Of a stretch of DNA of 64,000 bases, positions 27,092-37,489 are shown in pieces. Every line of letters starts with the position of its first letter. Within the stretch, counting starts at the first letter, position 1. The notes under the pieces were generated by a model. That model was not told the DNA's origin. It saw only the letters and a list, made by a program, of their open reading frames with translations, and did no database searches. This stretch comes from Bacteroidia bacterium (GTDB taxonomy: Bacteria > Bacteroidota > Bacteroidia > SpSt-205), in assembly GCA_025059535.1 (NCBI GenBank), contig JANXCX010000024.1:87425-151424 (forward strand), written 5' to 3'. A program made the translations under genes and the position numbers.

Positions 27092-28231
27092 TTAGGCGGG
27101 CAGAAGGTGCGACACGGGTAGCTCTAAAGCTTCCTGGTAGAGGGCCTCGTACTGGGGGACTATGCGTTCTACAGCATAGAGGCTAGCGCGCCGCAGTGCC
27201 CCAGCGCGGTAAAGCGTATGCTGCCGATATACCTCTAAAATCGCTTCACGGGCGGCGCGCCAATCGTTGGCCGGATAAAGCCTACCCGCATTTTCCTGAA
27301 TAAGTTCAGGCAAACCGCCTACGGCGGGTGCCACTACGGGCACCCCGCAGGCCATGGCTTCTAAAGCCGCTAGTCCAAAGCTTTCATAGGCTGAGGTAAA
27401 TACGAATATATCCCCTATAGCTAAAAGGGGCGCTATGGACTGGAGGGTTCCCGTGAAATGTACTCTACCGTAAAGTCCTAATTCGTAAGCCTTTTTCTCG
27501 CAGGCGGCCCGCTCTGGCCCATCCCCAATCAAAAGCAGACGAGCAGAAAGACCTATTTCCAAAAGCTCACGCAGAATTTCCAGAAGCTGAGGGGTCTGCT
27601 TCACTGGACGGAAGTTAGAGGCATGGACAAGGAGAAGCTCCTCCGGCTGCGCATAGGCAGCTCGAAGGCGGCCATTATAGGCGCTAGGAGAGAAGCTTTG
27701 AAGATCCACAAAATTCGGTATGACCTTAGGGAGGCTGGAAAGGCCGAAATTGACCTGACTTTCGCGCGCAAGAGCCTCGGAGACAGCCGTAACTGCGGCG
27801 CTACCCTGCAGGGCAAATCGCACCACTTCCCACAAATCAGGATCCTGGCTCACTAAGGTCGTATCTGTCCCATGAAGCGTAGTAAGGAAGGGAAGGTATA
27901 TTCCCGCCTGCTGTAAAATAGCCTGCGCTAAGAAGGCACTTATAGCATGAGGAATGGCATAATGCGCATGAACAAGGTCCAAGCCTTGCTTGGCCAGACG
28001 GACTAAACGGCCAGCTAAAGCACTCTCATAGGGTCGGAAACGAAAAACCGAATAATCTGACGGCACTACTTGATGAAAGTAAAGATTAGGCAGGCAGTTA
28101 TCCAACCTAAGCGGCGCTTCGGCTGAGAGCAGATACACTGTATGGCCTCGACAGGCTAAGGCTCGCGCAAGTTCGGTAGCTACTACCCCACTTCCGCCCG
28201 GCGTAGAATGGCAGATAATACCAATTCGCAC
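27092..28231 (-). CDS. bshA: N-acetyl-alpha-D-glucosaminyl L-malate synthase BshA (GT4)
   Basis: RIGIICHSTPGGSGVVATELARALACRGHTVYLLSAEAP...LHGTDTTLVSQDP...HASNFRPVKQ...YESFGLAALEAMACGVPVVAPAVGGLPEL. GTG 28231 fits the homology boundary. Confidence 0.88.
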   Translation of the reverse strand: MRIGIICHSTPGGSGVVATELARALACRGHTVYLLSAEAPLRLDNCLPNLYFHQVVPSDYSVFRFRPYESALAGRLVRLAKQGLDLVHAHYAIPHAISAFLAQAILQQAGIYLPFLTTLHGTDTTLVSQDPDLWEVVRFALQGSAAVTAVSEALARESQVNFGLSSLPKVIPNFVDLQSFSPSAYNGRLRAAYAQPEELLLVHASNFRPVKQTPQLLEILRELLEIGLSARLLLIGDGPERAACEKKAYELGLYGRVHFTGTLQSIAPLLAIGDIFVFTSAYESFGLAALEAMACGVPVVAPAVGGLPELIQENAGRLYPANDWRAAREAILEVYRQHTLYRAGALRRASLYAVERIVPQYEALYQEALELPVSHLLPA

Positions 28232-28602
28232 AAAAGAAGTTAACAAAAAAACCTTTTGGCTTCTAAACAGGCCGGCTTTTGGCTGGCTCACTTAGGCCAG
28301 CTGTACAGGTTATTAGATATTTTCAAATAGTGGGGCTAAGTCATATAGGCTTTCTATTCAAAATCGTATATACCCCTAAGTCCTATGGGTTTTTGCTGGC
28401 GGGGTGGGGCGCCAAAGGCGAATCCAATTTTGCTATATCCGCTTCAAGCTCAGCAATCGCTTGGCATTAGGCCCAAAATTATCCAGAGCCTAAGGGGGTT
28501 GAACCTTCTCTTTTGAAACAACAGGCTGCGCTTAGTTTAGTATGAGGTTCTTAGGGCCCCAGTTTGTCCTAAGCCCCCTACCGCCATTTAGCTAAAAATG
28601 CC

Positions 28603-28610
28603 TACCTTTG
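28603..28610 (+). promoter_or_regulatory. Bacteroidota -7 promoter element TACCTTTG
   Basis: 6 nt before ATG of rimP at 28617. Confidence 0.6.
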
Positions 28611-28616
28611 TAAAGC

Positions 28617-29096
28617 ATGCATGTCTTGAAGGAGCTTGAGAAGCGGATAGCCCTTTGGACGGAGAGCCAGCTTGCGGAGGCTTTCCCACAAGCCTTTTTG
28701 GTGGAAGCGCGCCTGCGGGTGCGTGGTCCACAGCCAGAGATTCACCTGCGCATAGATACCGACAAGGGAATTACGCTGGAAGAATGCCTGCGTATTCATT
28801 TTTTCTTACACGATAAGCTTCAATCGGTGGATTGGCTGCCCGAGAATTGTAGCCTGAGTGTGGGGACGCCGGCTTTAGGTAGCCCTTTGCGGGTGCGGCG
28901 GCAGTATATGGCGCGCATTGGGCGCCGCCTACGCATACACACCCGAAATGGCCAGCGGTGGCGCGGCATCCTACGTGCCGTTTCCGAAAAAGGGCTGCGG
29001 CTGCAGACCTCTCGCCGCCTCATATTTCTGCCTTGGGAACGCATCGCTTCGGCTTGGCCTGAGTTTGCCCGACCTAAATCCGCTTTCCGTTCCTAA
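28617..29096 (+). CDS. rimP: Ribosome maturation factor RimP
   Basis: Position before nusA-infB; LRIDTDKGITLEECLRIHFFLHDKL; LSVGTPALGSPLRVRRQYMARIGRRLRI. Confidence 0.88.
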   Translation: MHVLKELEKRIALWTESQLAEAFPQAFLVEARLRVRGPQPEIHLRIDTDKGITLEECLRIHFFLHDKLQSVDWLPENCSLSVGTPALGSPLRVRRQYMARIGRRLRIHTRNGQRWRGILRAVSEKGLRLQTSRRLIFLPWERIASAWPEFARPKSAFRS

Positions 29097-29102
29097 TTCG
29101 CT

Positions 29103-30458
29103 ATGCCGCGCGCTTCTGCCACCCGCTCCGCCGAGAAAGAACGCCAAGAGCGCCAGAAGCTCTATGGCTTCATGCAGGAATTTATCCAACTCCATCGGAT
29201 TGATAAGGAACGCTTCACTGAGGTAATGAAAGAAGCCTTCTTAGACGTACTCTCTCCGCGGGAAGCCGACCGAAAAGAGGCTGAGCGCCGCGGCATTTAT
29301 TCGGTAATCGTCAATCCCGATACCGCCGATATCCAAATTCTACGCCGGCGGCAGGTCGTCGCCGATGATGAAGTGGAAGACGAAAGTCGCCAAATTCCCC
29401 TAAGTGAAGCCCTCACCCATGATCCGCACCTACGGGTAGGGGAATACTTTTTAGAAAATATCCCCTTCTCGGAGCTAAACAGGCATCAGATAGAGATGCT
29501 GCGGCTTCGGCTACGGCAGCGGCTCTTGGATTTAGGCCGTCGCGCTATCTACCAGCGCTATAGCCAGATGATTGGGACTATAATTACGGGTGATGTCCTC
29601 AAGATCACGCGTGAGGAACTTATCATTAAGCATGAAGGCATAGAGCTTTCGCTTCCTAAAGAGGAGCTTATTCCGAATGAGGAGAGCCTTTATGTGCCTA
29701 AGGATAGTGCGCCGGGGCGGCGCGGCCGAAATACCCAGAGCGTTGTGAAAGCCGTAGTCAAAGAGGTACTGGATCCGCAGCGGACCTCCCCCTACCGCCC
29801 CATTGTAATTCTCTCCCGTGCCTCGCCCCTCTTCCTAGAAACCCTTCTCAAACAAGAAGTGCCCGAAATCAACGATGGGATTATTAGCATCAAGAAGGTA
29901 GTCCGTGCCCCAGGCAAGCGGGCTAAAGTGCTGGTAGAAAGCTATGACGATCGCATAGACCCCGTAGGCGCTTGTATAGGCGTGAAAGGCACCCGCATCC
30001 GCCCAATTGTAGAAGAACTACGCGGAGAGTATGTGGATATTATTCCTCACAATCCGAACATAAAGCTTATGATTCTGCGGGCCTTGGCCCCCGCCGATGT
30101 GAAATATGTAGATGTTTATCCTAATCGCCGCTACGCTAAGGTCTTTGTGGAGCCAGACGACTATGCGCGCGCCGTGGGCGAAAAAGGTATTAATGTGCGT
30201 CTTGCCGAAGAACTTCTGGGATATAAGCTGGACATACGAGAAGTAGCCGAATACGGCGAAGAGGAGGATATTGAGCTGTCGGAATTTCGCGACGCTATAG
30301 AAGAGCCTATTCTAGCGGCGCTGCAAAAAGAGGGCTTCTACACGGCGCGCTCCGTGCTACAATACCCTATTGATGAGCTTCAAAAACGCACGCAGATAGA
30401 TTTAGGAACGCTGCGGCGCGTGTACGAAATCCTACAAGCTGAGTTTGAAGATGAGTGA
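29103..30458 (+). CDS. nusA: Transcription termination/antitermination factor NusA
   Basis: S1/KH domains: DPVGACIGVKGTRIRPIVEELRGEYVDIIPHNPNIKLMILRALAPADV. Confidence 0.94.
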   Translation: MPRASATRSAEKERQERQKLYGFMQEFIQLHRIDKERFTEVMKEAFLDVLSPREADRKEAERRGIYSVIVNPDTADIQILRRRQVVADDEVEDESRQIPLSEALTHDPHLRVGEYFLENIPFSELNRHQIEMLRLRLRQRLLDLGRRAIYQRYSQMIGTIITGDVLKITREELIIKHEGIELSLPKEELIPNEESLYVPKDSAPGRRGRNTQSVVKAVVKEVLDPQRTSPYRPIVILSRASPLFLETLLKQEVPEINDGIISIKKVVRAPGKRAKVLVESYDDRIDPVGACIGVKGTRIRPIVEELRGEYVDIIPHNPNIKLMILRALAPADVKYVDVYPNRRYAKVFVEPDDYARAVGEKGINVRLAEELLGYKLDIREVAEYGEEEDIELSEFRDAIEEPILAALQKEGFYTARSVLQYPIDELQKRTQIDLGTLRRVYEILQAEFEDE

Positions 30459-33018
30459 TCGGATGTGGAAACTGGGAGAACTTGCAAATGAACTTCAGCT
30501 TTCTACGACTACTTTAGCTAAGATTTTGGATGAATTAGGTCTTAAGATAAAAGATGCGCCGATGGAGCGCATTCCAGAGGAGTATTATCAGCGCCTCATG
30601 CAGCACTTGGGACGGGGGAAAAAAGAAAGTGCAAGTGAGCGGACTAGAGATTTGCCTGAAAGTCTGGGGGGTATGGAGGAAGGCCGTTCTTCCACAGCCC
30701 CTTTGGGTAAAATTAGGCTGGGCCCGCGCAAGCGCATAGTCCCCTCCCCTGTTTTCACCCCTCTGTCAGAGATGACGCCTTCGCCACCTCCTCCCCCTCC
30801 TGTTGAGGAGACGCCCACGACTCCCCCTTCTCCCTCTACGGAGACGCCTTCGGTAGAGTTACCCTTCATCGTAGGTAAGATAGAGCTACCCAGTTCGCCT
30901 CCGCCACGCAAGAAGCCGATTACCCTTACGCCTTCCCCTCTTTTCCATTCGCCGCTTGCCTCTCAGCCTTCCTCTCCTTCTCCGTCAGAGGAGGCGGAGG
31001 CGCGCGCCGAAGCGCCGGTTTTAGAATCTCCTTCGGAGGGGGAGAAGTCGGCTACGGGACGCCGCCGCAAGCGCGTCCGCAAAAAGCGCAAGGAGCTAAG
31101 AGCTACCCTCCAGCCTATTGCTAAAACGAAAGCCTCGTCCCCTCATCCGCGACGCCCGGTGAAATCCCAGCTCAAAGCTTCAGGGGATGTGGCTACCCGC
31201 CGCCGCTTCCGTCAAGAAAAATACCGCCAGCGCGAGAAAAAACGCGAGCTGGAAAGACTGGAAGCGGAAGCCGCCGCCTCTACGATTGAGATCGCTGAAT
31301 ATGTAACCGCCGCTGAGCTGGCTAAAGCGCTAAACGTCCCCGTGAATCAGGTTATCGCCAAATGCTTAGAGCTTGGCTACCCTACCTCCATCAACCAGCG
31401 TTTAGAGCGCGACCTCGCCGCTATAATAGCAGAGGAATTCGGCTATAAGGTAAAATTCATCAGCCTAGACGATACCCTGGAGCAGCTTACGGCCGTACCT
31501 GAATCGCCAGCGGACCTCCAGCCACGCCCACCTATTGTTACGGTTATGGGCCATGTGGACCACGGCAAAACAACCCTTCTAGACTACATACGAAATACCA
31601 ACGTAGTAGCGGGCGAAGCCGGGGGTATCACGCAGCACATTGGGGCATATGAAGTAACTCTGCCCTCAGGGCAAAAAATTACCTTTTTAGATACCCCAGG
31701 CCACGAGGCTTTCACGGCCATGCGCGCCCGCGGCGCTCAAGTTACCGATATTGCCATCATCGTAGTAGCCGCAGACGATCAGGTGCGTCCCCAAACCCTA
31801 GAGGCCCTCAACCACGCCCAAGCCGCTGGTGTGCCTATCATCTTCGCCATAAATAAAATTGACAAGGATACAGCTAATCCTGACCGAATTCGGCAGCAGT
31901 TGGCGGAGGCTGGCTTCCTCGTGGAAGAATGGGGCGGTCCTTATCCAGCTCAGCTTATCTCGGCTAAAAAAGGTACTGGTGTACAAGAACTTCTGGAAAA
32001 AACCCTTATTCTAGCGGAGCTTTTAGACCTTAAAGCTAATCCCCATCGCCCCGCCAAGGGTACGGTTATTGAAGCGCAGCTGGATAAAGCGCGCGGCCCA
32101 ACGGCTACTGTGCTTGTGCAAACAGGCACGCTGCGGGTAGGGGATATTATTCTGGTAGGGCAGTTCTTTGGTCGTGTCCGAGCCCTTCTAGACGAACGCG
32201 GACGACGGCTAGAGCAAGCCGGCCCTTCCCAACCGGTTCAAGTGCTAGGGCTGAGCGGCGTGCCCGAAGTGGGTGATAAACTATATGTCTTAGAAGAAGA
32301 GAGTGTGGCGCGCGAAATGGCCCATCGGCGCGCCGAGCTGATGCGGGAAAAAGAGCGCCGCAAAGTTTCAGGCAGCCTCCTGGAAGGCGTAGCCAGCGGA
32401 CAAACCAAACAGCTCAACCTGATTGTCAAGGCCGACGTAAGCGGCTCGGTAGAAGCGCTTACCGACTCCTTAGTCAAGCTCTCCACCCCCGAAGTTCAGG
32501 TAAATGTAATCCACCGCGGCGTAGGCCAAATTACCGACAGCGATGTACTCCTCGCCAAAGCCTCCAATGCCCTAATTGTGGGCTTTCAAGTACGCCCAAG
32601 TCCTACTGCTCGCCAGCTAGCTCGCCAAAACAACGTGGAAGTTCGCCTCTACAATGTCATCTACGACATTATTGATGAAGTCAAAAGTGCGCTTTCTGGC
32701 ATGCTTACCCCCATCATCCAGCAGGAAACCATAGGCAGTGCCGAAGTGCGGCAAATCTTCAAAATTCCTAAGGTCGGTACCGTAGCGGGATGCAAGGTCA
32801 TAGAAGGTAAAATCGTACGCGGGGCCAAAGCGCATCTCATTCGGGAGGGCGTGGTAATTTACACTAGCAGCATCGCCAGCCTCAAGCGCTCTAAGGATGA
32901 TGTCAAGGAAGTGGCCGAGGGATTAGAGTGTGGGCTTTCCATAGAAGGCTTCCAAGACATCAAGGTAGGGGATATAATTGAGTGCTTTACAGAGGTACAG
33001 GTGAAACGCACGCTCTAA
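30445..33018 (+). CDS. infB: Translation initiation factor IF-2
   Basis: [70 protein letters not shown]; Pro/Ser-rich N-terminal linker. Confidence 0.96.
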   Translation: MKMSDRMWKLGELANELQLSTTTLAKILDELGLKIKDAPMERIPEEYYQRLMQHLGRGKKESASERTRDLPESLGGMEEGRSSTAPLGKIRLGPRKRIVPSPVFTPLSEMTPSPPPPPPVEETPTTPPSPSTETPSVELPFIVGKIELPSSPPPRKKPITLTPSPLFHSPLASQPSSPSPSEEAEARAEAPVLESPSEGEKSATGRRRKRVRKKRKELRATLQPIAKTKASSPHPRRPVKSQLKASGDVATRRRFRQEKYRQREKKRELERLEAEAAASTIEIAEYVTAAELAKALNVPVNQVIAKCLELGYPTSINQRLERDLAAIIAEEFGYKVKFISLDDTLEQLTAVPESPADLQPRPPIVTVMGHVDHGKTTLLDYIRNTNVVAGEAGGITQHIGAYEVTLPSGQKITFLDTPGHEAFTAMRARGAQVTDIAIIVVAADDQVRPQTLEALNHAQAAGVPIIFAINKIDKDTANPDRIRQQLAEAGFLVEEWGGPYPAQLISAKKGTGVQELLEKTLILAELLDLKANPHRPAKGTVIEAQLDKARGPTATVLVQTGTLRVGDIILVGQFFGRVRALLDERGRRLEQAGPSQPVQVLGLSGVPEVGDKLYVLEEESVAREMAHRRAELMREKERRKVSGSLLEGVASGQTKQLNLIVKADVSGSVEALTDSLVKLSTPEVQVNVIHRGVGQITDSDVLLAKASNALIVGFQVRPSPTARQLARQNNVEVRLYNVIYDIIDEVKSALSGMLTPIIQQETIGSAEVRQIFKIPKVGTVAGCKVIEGKIVRGAKAHLIREGVVIYTSSIASLKRSKDDVKEVAEGLECGLSIEGFQDIKVGDIIECFTEVQVKRTL

Positions 33019-33290
33019 TGCCCCACTATAGGGTTCTTCTTACCGTGTTACCCCGGCCAGAGCTTTTGGATCCCGAGGGGGAGACGATTGGGCAGGCAAT
33101 CCGTAAGCTAGGGGTGCCAGCGGTATATGCGGTTCGGGCGGGACGCGCCTTTGAGCTTCGCTTAGAGGCCCCCTCCGTGGAGGTAGCCCAGCAAACCGCC
33201 AAAATGCTTGCCGAAAGGCTCCTGCATAACCCTATTGTGGAAATCTACCAGCTCCAAGCGCTGGAGGAGATTATGCCGTCAGTACATTAA
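33018..33290 (+). CDS. purS: Phosphoribosylformylglycinamidine synthase subunit PurS
   Basis: YRVLLTVLPRPELLDPEGETIGQAIRKLGVPAVYAVRAGRAFELRLEAPSVEVAQQTAKMLAERLLHNPIVEIYQL. ATG overlaps the infB stop (TAATG). Confidence 0.85.
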   Translation: MPHYRVLLTVLPRPELLDPEGETIGQAIRKLGVPAVYAVRAGRAFELRLEAPSVEVAQQTAKMLAERLLHNPIVEIYQLQALEEIMPSVH

Positions 33291-34137
33291 ACCATCCGCC
33301 TAAAGCCATTCCGATTAGCCCCACAAGACCTACACCAAAACTCACCAGAATTAGAGGAGCCTGTAAGGCATAGGTGTGCCACCCCTTCTCCCATCGCAAA
33401 AGGGGACGCAAGGGAAGGGACTGATTATACACCTGGGGGGTGAGCACGGCTAAACCTGCAGGAAAGAATTGCGGTGGGGCTTGCCCTACTAATACCCCAT
33501 ACAGCTGGATACCGCGCTGGCGCAGAAGCTCTCCAAGTGCCCTAAGGGAGGGGGAATCGGGCAGGTTATTTGCCCCGTCGCTAAGAAGGATTGCCTGATG
33601 GCCCGCTTTAGCCACCCCTAAAAGCGCCTGAAGGGCTGACCCAATGTTAGTACCTTCCCCCAAGTCCCACACGGTGGCATTCTTTAGCATAAAGCGCAAG
33701 GCAGCCCTATCGGTGGTGAGCGGAAGAACCGCATAAGCCTGAGCCGCAAATACAATAAGACCAACTTGGCCTGGTACTTGCGCCCTTTCTAAGGAGTCTA
33801 TCCAACGGGCTAAAAGCGCTTCCGCCAGTCCGCGCCGATCGGGCGCCACATCGCGCGCGCGCATACTACGTGAGACATCTAGCACTACCCAGGTAGGGGG
33901 CAGGAAGTATCGCATCTGGTGCAGCTGTATCTTAGGCTTAGTTAGGGCTAAGGTGGCTAGAATTAGAGACCCAAGCAAGGTAAGCGTAGGAAAATAGGCT
34001 CGCAGAAAGAGGCCGGCTTTTTTAGGCCCGGTAGGACGATAGCCTAAATGTAGGCGCACACGTAAGGCCGCCGCTCCAAAGACCGCCCAAAGCCCTAAAA
34101 GAAATAGCCACAGGGGCTCCTCAAGCTCTATTTTCAT
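33271..34137 (-). CDS. VWA domain-containing protein (BatA/BatB-like)
   Basis: WVVLDVSRSMRARDVAPDR (MIDAS DxSxS), GLIVFAAQAYAVLPLTTDRAAL, EGTNIGSALQALL, TM helices at both ends. Confidence 0.8.
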   Translation of the reverse strand: MKIELEEPLWLFLLGLWAVFGAAALRVRLHLGYRPTGPKKAGLFLRAYFPTLTLLGSLILATLALTKPKIQLHQMRYFLPPTWVVLDVSRSMRARDVAPDRRGLAEALLARWIDSLERAQVPGQVGLIVFAAQAYAVLPLTTDRAALRFMLKNATVWDLGEGTNIGSALQALLGVAKAGHQAILLSDGANNLPDSPSLRALGELLRQRGIQLYGVLVGQAPPQFFPAGLAVLTPQVYNQSLPLRPLLRWEKGWHTYALQAPLILVSFGVGLVGLIGMALGGWFNVLTA

Positions 34138-34909
34138 ACCGCATAAGAATTAGCCGATGAGGCCGAAGACGCCTACCACATATCCATAAAGCCTGCCACA
34201 TAGCGTGCCATAAAGCTATTTTCTCTTCCACCGTAAGGGGCTGACCTAAGAAAATCTCGCTATACTCCCCGCTTAGGAGAAGATGGAGTCGGTCTCTGAG
34301 AAGGGGCTCTCCTTCTACCTGCTTTACCTCCATGGGAAGCAGACTGCCTGGATGGAAAGTAGCGTGGGGCCGCAAGAGGGCCTTTACCATGCGTACGAAT
34401 TCCAGAAAGCGATCGGGTAGGGGCTTGCGCCACTGCCACAGCCAGAGGTACCACCGAGCTATTAGGTAAAGTGCCCGGCCCCATCGCTCCAAAATCGGAA
34501 AAAGAAAAGGCCCCCCTAAAAGCCCTATAAGGATTAGGGCTATTGGGCCTACTACCCACATCCAAGGCAAAGAGGGTAAGGCTTCGGAGGTTTGCTCGAG
34601 GCCAGGCATGAAAACAGTGGAGTCCAGCAAAGGCATAAGGGAATCGGGAGGTAGAGGCCCGAGGGAGGTACGTAGCCGAAAGGTGTCTCGATCCCACACC
34701 AGCGCTACCTGCCCTGGCCCCTCCCAGGCGCGCAGGCGCACATACAGGGTTTCTCCCCTTAGCTGGAGGTCCAGCCGCTCTATACCCTGAGGTAGGCCCT
34801 TGGCCCCGACTTTCCCTATCCTGAAAGGCCGGCCTATTATGAGGCTCTCAGGCAAGCCCAATATCTGACCCAACAACCCTACAACCCCTAAGAGAGCCCT
34901 CCTACTCAC
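34121..34909 (-). CDS. Hypothetical membrane protein (Bat-cluster partner)
   Basis: Signal peptide, beta-rich ectodomain, one or more TM helices, cytoplasmic tail; overlaps the VWA gene by 17 bp. Confidence 0.5.
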   Translation of the reverse strand: MSRRALLGVVGLLGQILGLPESLIIGRPFRIGKVGAKGLPQGIERLDLQLRGETLYVRLRAWEGPGQVALVWDRDTFRLRTSLGPLPPDSLMPLLDSTVFMPGLEQTSEALPSLPWMWVVGPIALILIGLLGGPFLFPILERWGRALYLIARWYLWLWQWRKPLPDRFLEFVRMVKALLRPHATFHPGSLLPMEVKQVEGEPLLRDRLHLLLSGEYSEIFLGQPLTVEEKIALWHAMWQALWICGRRLRPHRLILMRYENRA

Positions 34910-35774
34910 GCGCCTCGTGAACTATACGCAGAAGGTATTGGCCATAGGGCGTTTTGGCTATGGGAGCCGCCAAGCGCTCAAGCTGCTCTAGACTGATATA
35001 GCCTTTACGGAAGGCTACCTCCTCAATACACCCAATTTTGAGTCCCTGACGCTCTTCTATCACCTGTACAAACAGGCTAGCCTCTAAAAGGCTGCGGGGG
35101 GTGCCCGTATCCAGCCAGGCAAAGCCCCGGGGCATGATACGGACCTGAAGGGTGCCGCGCGCTAAATAAAGCCGATTGAGATCGGTAATTTCCAGTTCGC
35201 CGCGAGCCGAGGGGCGGAGCTGGGCCGCCAGCGCTGGCGCCTCGCCATCATAGAAGTATAGTCCCGGCACCGCATAGGAAGAGCGCGGCTGTGCCGGCTT
35301 TTCCTCCAAACTCACTACGCGCCCCTGTTTGTCAAATTCCACCACGCCATACCGCTGCGGATCGTGTACGGGATAAGCAAATATGAGGGCACCCCGCTCC
35401 ACTTTACAGCTTTCCAAGAAAGCCTGCATCCCACTACCATACAGGAGATTATCGCCTAAAATCAGCGCACACGAATCGCCCCGCAGGTAGGGCTCGGCTA
35501 AAATCAAGGCCTGAGCTATCCCTTCGGGACGCACTTGCACCTGATAGCTGAGGGAAATGCCCAGCGCGGAACCATCCCCGAAAAGACGCTCAAAGTAGCC
35601 TATATCACGCGGCGTACTAATAATCAAGATATCCCGAATCCCCGCCAGCATAAGCGTACTCAAAGGATAATAGACCATCGGCTTATCGTATATGGGAAGT
35701 AGGTGCTTCGTGATAATTTCAGTCATCGGATACAGGCGCGTGCCAGCACCTCCAGCCAAGAGAATGCCTTTCAT
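34902..35774 (-). CDS. rfbA: Glucose-1-phosphate thymidylyltransferase
   Basis: [64 protein letters not shown]. Confidence 0.95.
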   Translation of the reverse strand: MKGILLAGGAGTRLYPMTEIITKHLLPIYDKPMVYYPLSTLMLAGIRDILIISTPRDIGYFERLFGDGSALGISLSYQVQVRPEGIAQALILAEPYLRGDSCALILGDNLLYGSGMQAFLESCKVERGALIFAYPVHDPQRYGVVEFDKQGRVVSLEEKPAQPRSSYAVPGLYFYDGEAPALAAQLRPSARGELEITDLNRLYLARGTLQVRIMPRGFAWLDTGTPRSLLEASLFVQVIEERQGLKIGCIEEVAFRKGYISLEQLERLAAPIAKTPYGQYLLRIVHEARE

Positions 35775-36337
35775 AGGCTGCGAAAGGGATTTTCCGCTTC
35801 GCTAAAATAGGGTAAGTTCGCATCCTTAGGAGAAAGGCGCGGGGAGCCCTCCAGCTTCCAGCTAATCCCAAAGGTGGGATCATCCCAGCGATAGCCTCCA
35901 TCTGCCTCTGGCACATAGTAAGCCGAGCAGCGATAAAGGACCCATGCCGCCTCCGAAAGCACTAAAAACCCATGGGCAAAACCTATGGGCACATATAGCC
36001 AAGTGAAATACTCCCTATCACTACTCAGCTCTATGGCGTGCCACCTTTTATAGGTAGGAGAGGAAGGACGCAGGTCCACAAGTACATCTTGAATATGGCC
36101 TTGAATTACGGAGACAAGCTTAGCCTGAGCATGGGGTGGGCGCTGGAAGTGGAGACCACGCAGCACCCCTCGGAGGGAATAGGAAAGATTGTCCTGAACG
36201 AAAGTGGGTAAGCCGAGGCGCTCGTATAAAAGAGCCCGCCCCACCTCTACAAAATATCCTCGCTCATCCGTATAGCGCGGCAAATGCAGGAGCAGCGCAT
36301 CCGCCAGGGGAAGCGCTTCCACGTGCGGCACTTTCAT
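35771..36337 (-). CDS. rfbC: dTDP-4-dehydrorhamnose 3,5-epimerase
   Basis: [68 protein letters not shown] at 36337 overlaps the UXS stop. Confidence 0.93.
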   Translation of the reverse strand: MKVPHVEALPLADALLLHLPRYTDERGYFVEVGRALLYERLGLPTFVQDNLSYSLRGVLRGLHFQRPPHAQAKLVSVIQGHIQDVLVDLRPSSPTYKRWHAIELSSDREYFTWLYVPIGFAHGFLVLSEAAWVLYRCSAYYVPEADGGYRWDDPTFGISWKLEGSPRLSPKDANLPYFSEAENPFRSL

Positions 36338-37290
36338 GAAGGTACTGAAGAGAGCTTCTCCTTGAAGTAGGCAATACTGCGTTGGAGCCCTTCGCGCCGA
36401 GACACCTGCGGATACCACCCCAGCAGCTTATGAGCCAGCCGAATATCTGGCCTCCGCACCTTTGGATCATCTTCTGGAAGCGGACGAAACTCTATCGTGC
36501 TGCGGGAAGTAGGAATCAGCTCAAGCACCTCTCGGGCAAATTGTAGAATAGACACCTCCTCTGGATTACCCAAATTCACGGGATAAGGGTAATCGGTATG
36601 AAGAAGGAGGCGAAAAATACCCTCTACTAAGTCGTCTACATAACAGAAGCTGCGGGTTTGACTGCCATCGCCGTATACCGTGAGCGGTTCGTTGCGCAGG
36701 GCCTGACCAATAAAGTTAGGTAGGACACGCCCATCATCTAGGCGCATGCGAGGGCCGTAGGTATTGAAAATGCGGGCAATCCGTATGGAGACGCCATGCG
36801 TGCGGTGGTAAGCCATCGCCATAGCCTCCATGAAGCGTTTCGCCTCATCATAGACACCACGCAGGCCGATAGGATTTACATTGCCCCAGTAGGATTCAGG
36901 CTGGGGATGCACTAGCGGATCGCCGTAGACCTCTGACGTAGAGGCTAGCAGAATCGTGGCTCCCTTAGCCCGCGCTAGCCCTAAGCACTTATGGGTACCT
37001 AGAGCCCCTACCTTGAGAGTTTGAATAGGGATGCGCAGATAGTCTGCCGGACTGGCCGGCGAGGCAAAGTGTAAAATATAATCCAAAGGACCGGGCACAT
37101 GGATGAAGTTTGTTACATCGTATTGTAGGAAAGTAAAGCGCGGTCTTCCAAAAAGGTGGGCTATATTATCAGGGCTTCCTGTGGAAAAGTTATCCAGCCC
37201 AATTACTTCAAAACCTTCTTCCCAGAAGCGATCGCAGAGGTGGGAGCCGAGGAAACCGGCTGCACCCGTAATAAGGATGCGTTTAGGCAT
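36334..37290 (-). CDS. UDP-glucuronate decarboxylase-like SDR (UXS family)
   Basis: [78 protein letters not shown]. Confidence 0.88.
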   Translation of the reverse strand: MPKRILITGAAGFLGSHLCDRFWEEGFEVIGLDNFSTGSPDNIAHLFGRPRFTFLQYDVTNFIHVPGPLDYILHFASPASPADYLRIPIQTLKVGALGTHKCLGLARAKGATILLASTSEVYGDPLVHPQPESYWGNVNPIGLRGVYDEAKRFMEAMAMAYHRTHGVSIRIARIFNTYGPRMRLDDGRVLPNFIGQALRNEPLTVYGDGSQTRSFCYVDDLVEGIFRLLLHTDYPYPVNLGNPEEVSILQFAREVLELIPTSRSTIEFRPLPEDDPKVRRPDIRLAHKLLGWYPQVSRREGLQRSIAYFKEKLSSVPS

Positions 37291-37295
37291 TGGGA

Positions 37296-37303
37296 CAAAA
37301 GTA
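37296..37303 (-). promoter_or_regulatory. Bacteroidota -7 promoter element TACTTTTG (minus strand)
   Basis: 5 nt before ATG of the UXS gene at 37290. Confidence 0.6.
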
Positions 37304-37312
37304 GTAAAGGCC

Positions 37313-37320
37313 TACCTTTG
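37313..37320 (+). promoter_or_regulatory. Bacteroidota -7 promoter element TACCTTTG
   Basis: 4 nt before rpmH ATG at 37325. Confidence 0.65.
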
Positions 37321-37324
37321 CAGC

Positions 37325-37489
37325 ATGCCGAAGCGTACCTACCAGCCTAGCCGCACTAAGCGCGCGCGCACCCATGGTTTTCGGGCGCGTATGCGTACGC
37401 GCTGGGGGCGGGCAGTGCTAGCCCGTCGGCGCCGAAAAGGTCGTTATCGCCTCACTGTGAGCGATACACTGGGGGGGAAGCCATATTAG
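37325..37489 (+). CDS. rpmH: 50S ribosomal protein L34
   Basis: [54 protein letters not shown]. Confidence 0.96.
   Translation: MPKRTYQPSRTKRARTHGFRARMRTRWGRAVLARRRRKGRYRLTVSDTLGGKPY

Noticed and set aside
30700-31150. Repetitive CCT/TCC-rich segment in infB as a microsatellite of interest
   Set aside because: Explained by the variable Pro/Ser/Lys-rich linker common in the N-terminal region of IF-2.
37325-37489. Thermus-style arrangement with rpmH fully enclosed in rnpA
   Set aside because: The rnpA frame has an in-frame TGA at 37458, so rnpA cannot extend upstream through rpmH.
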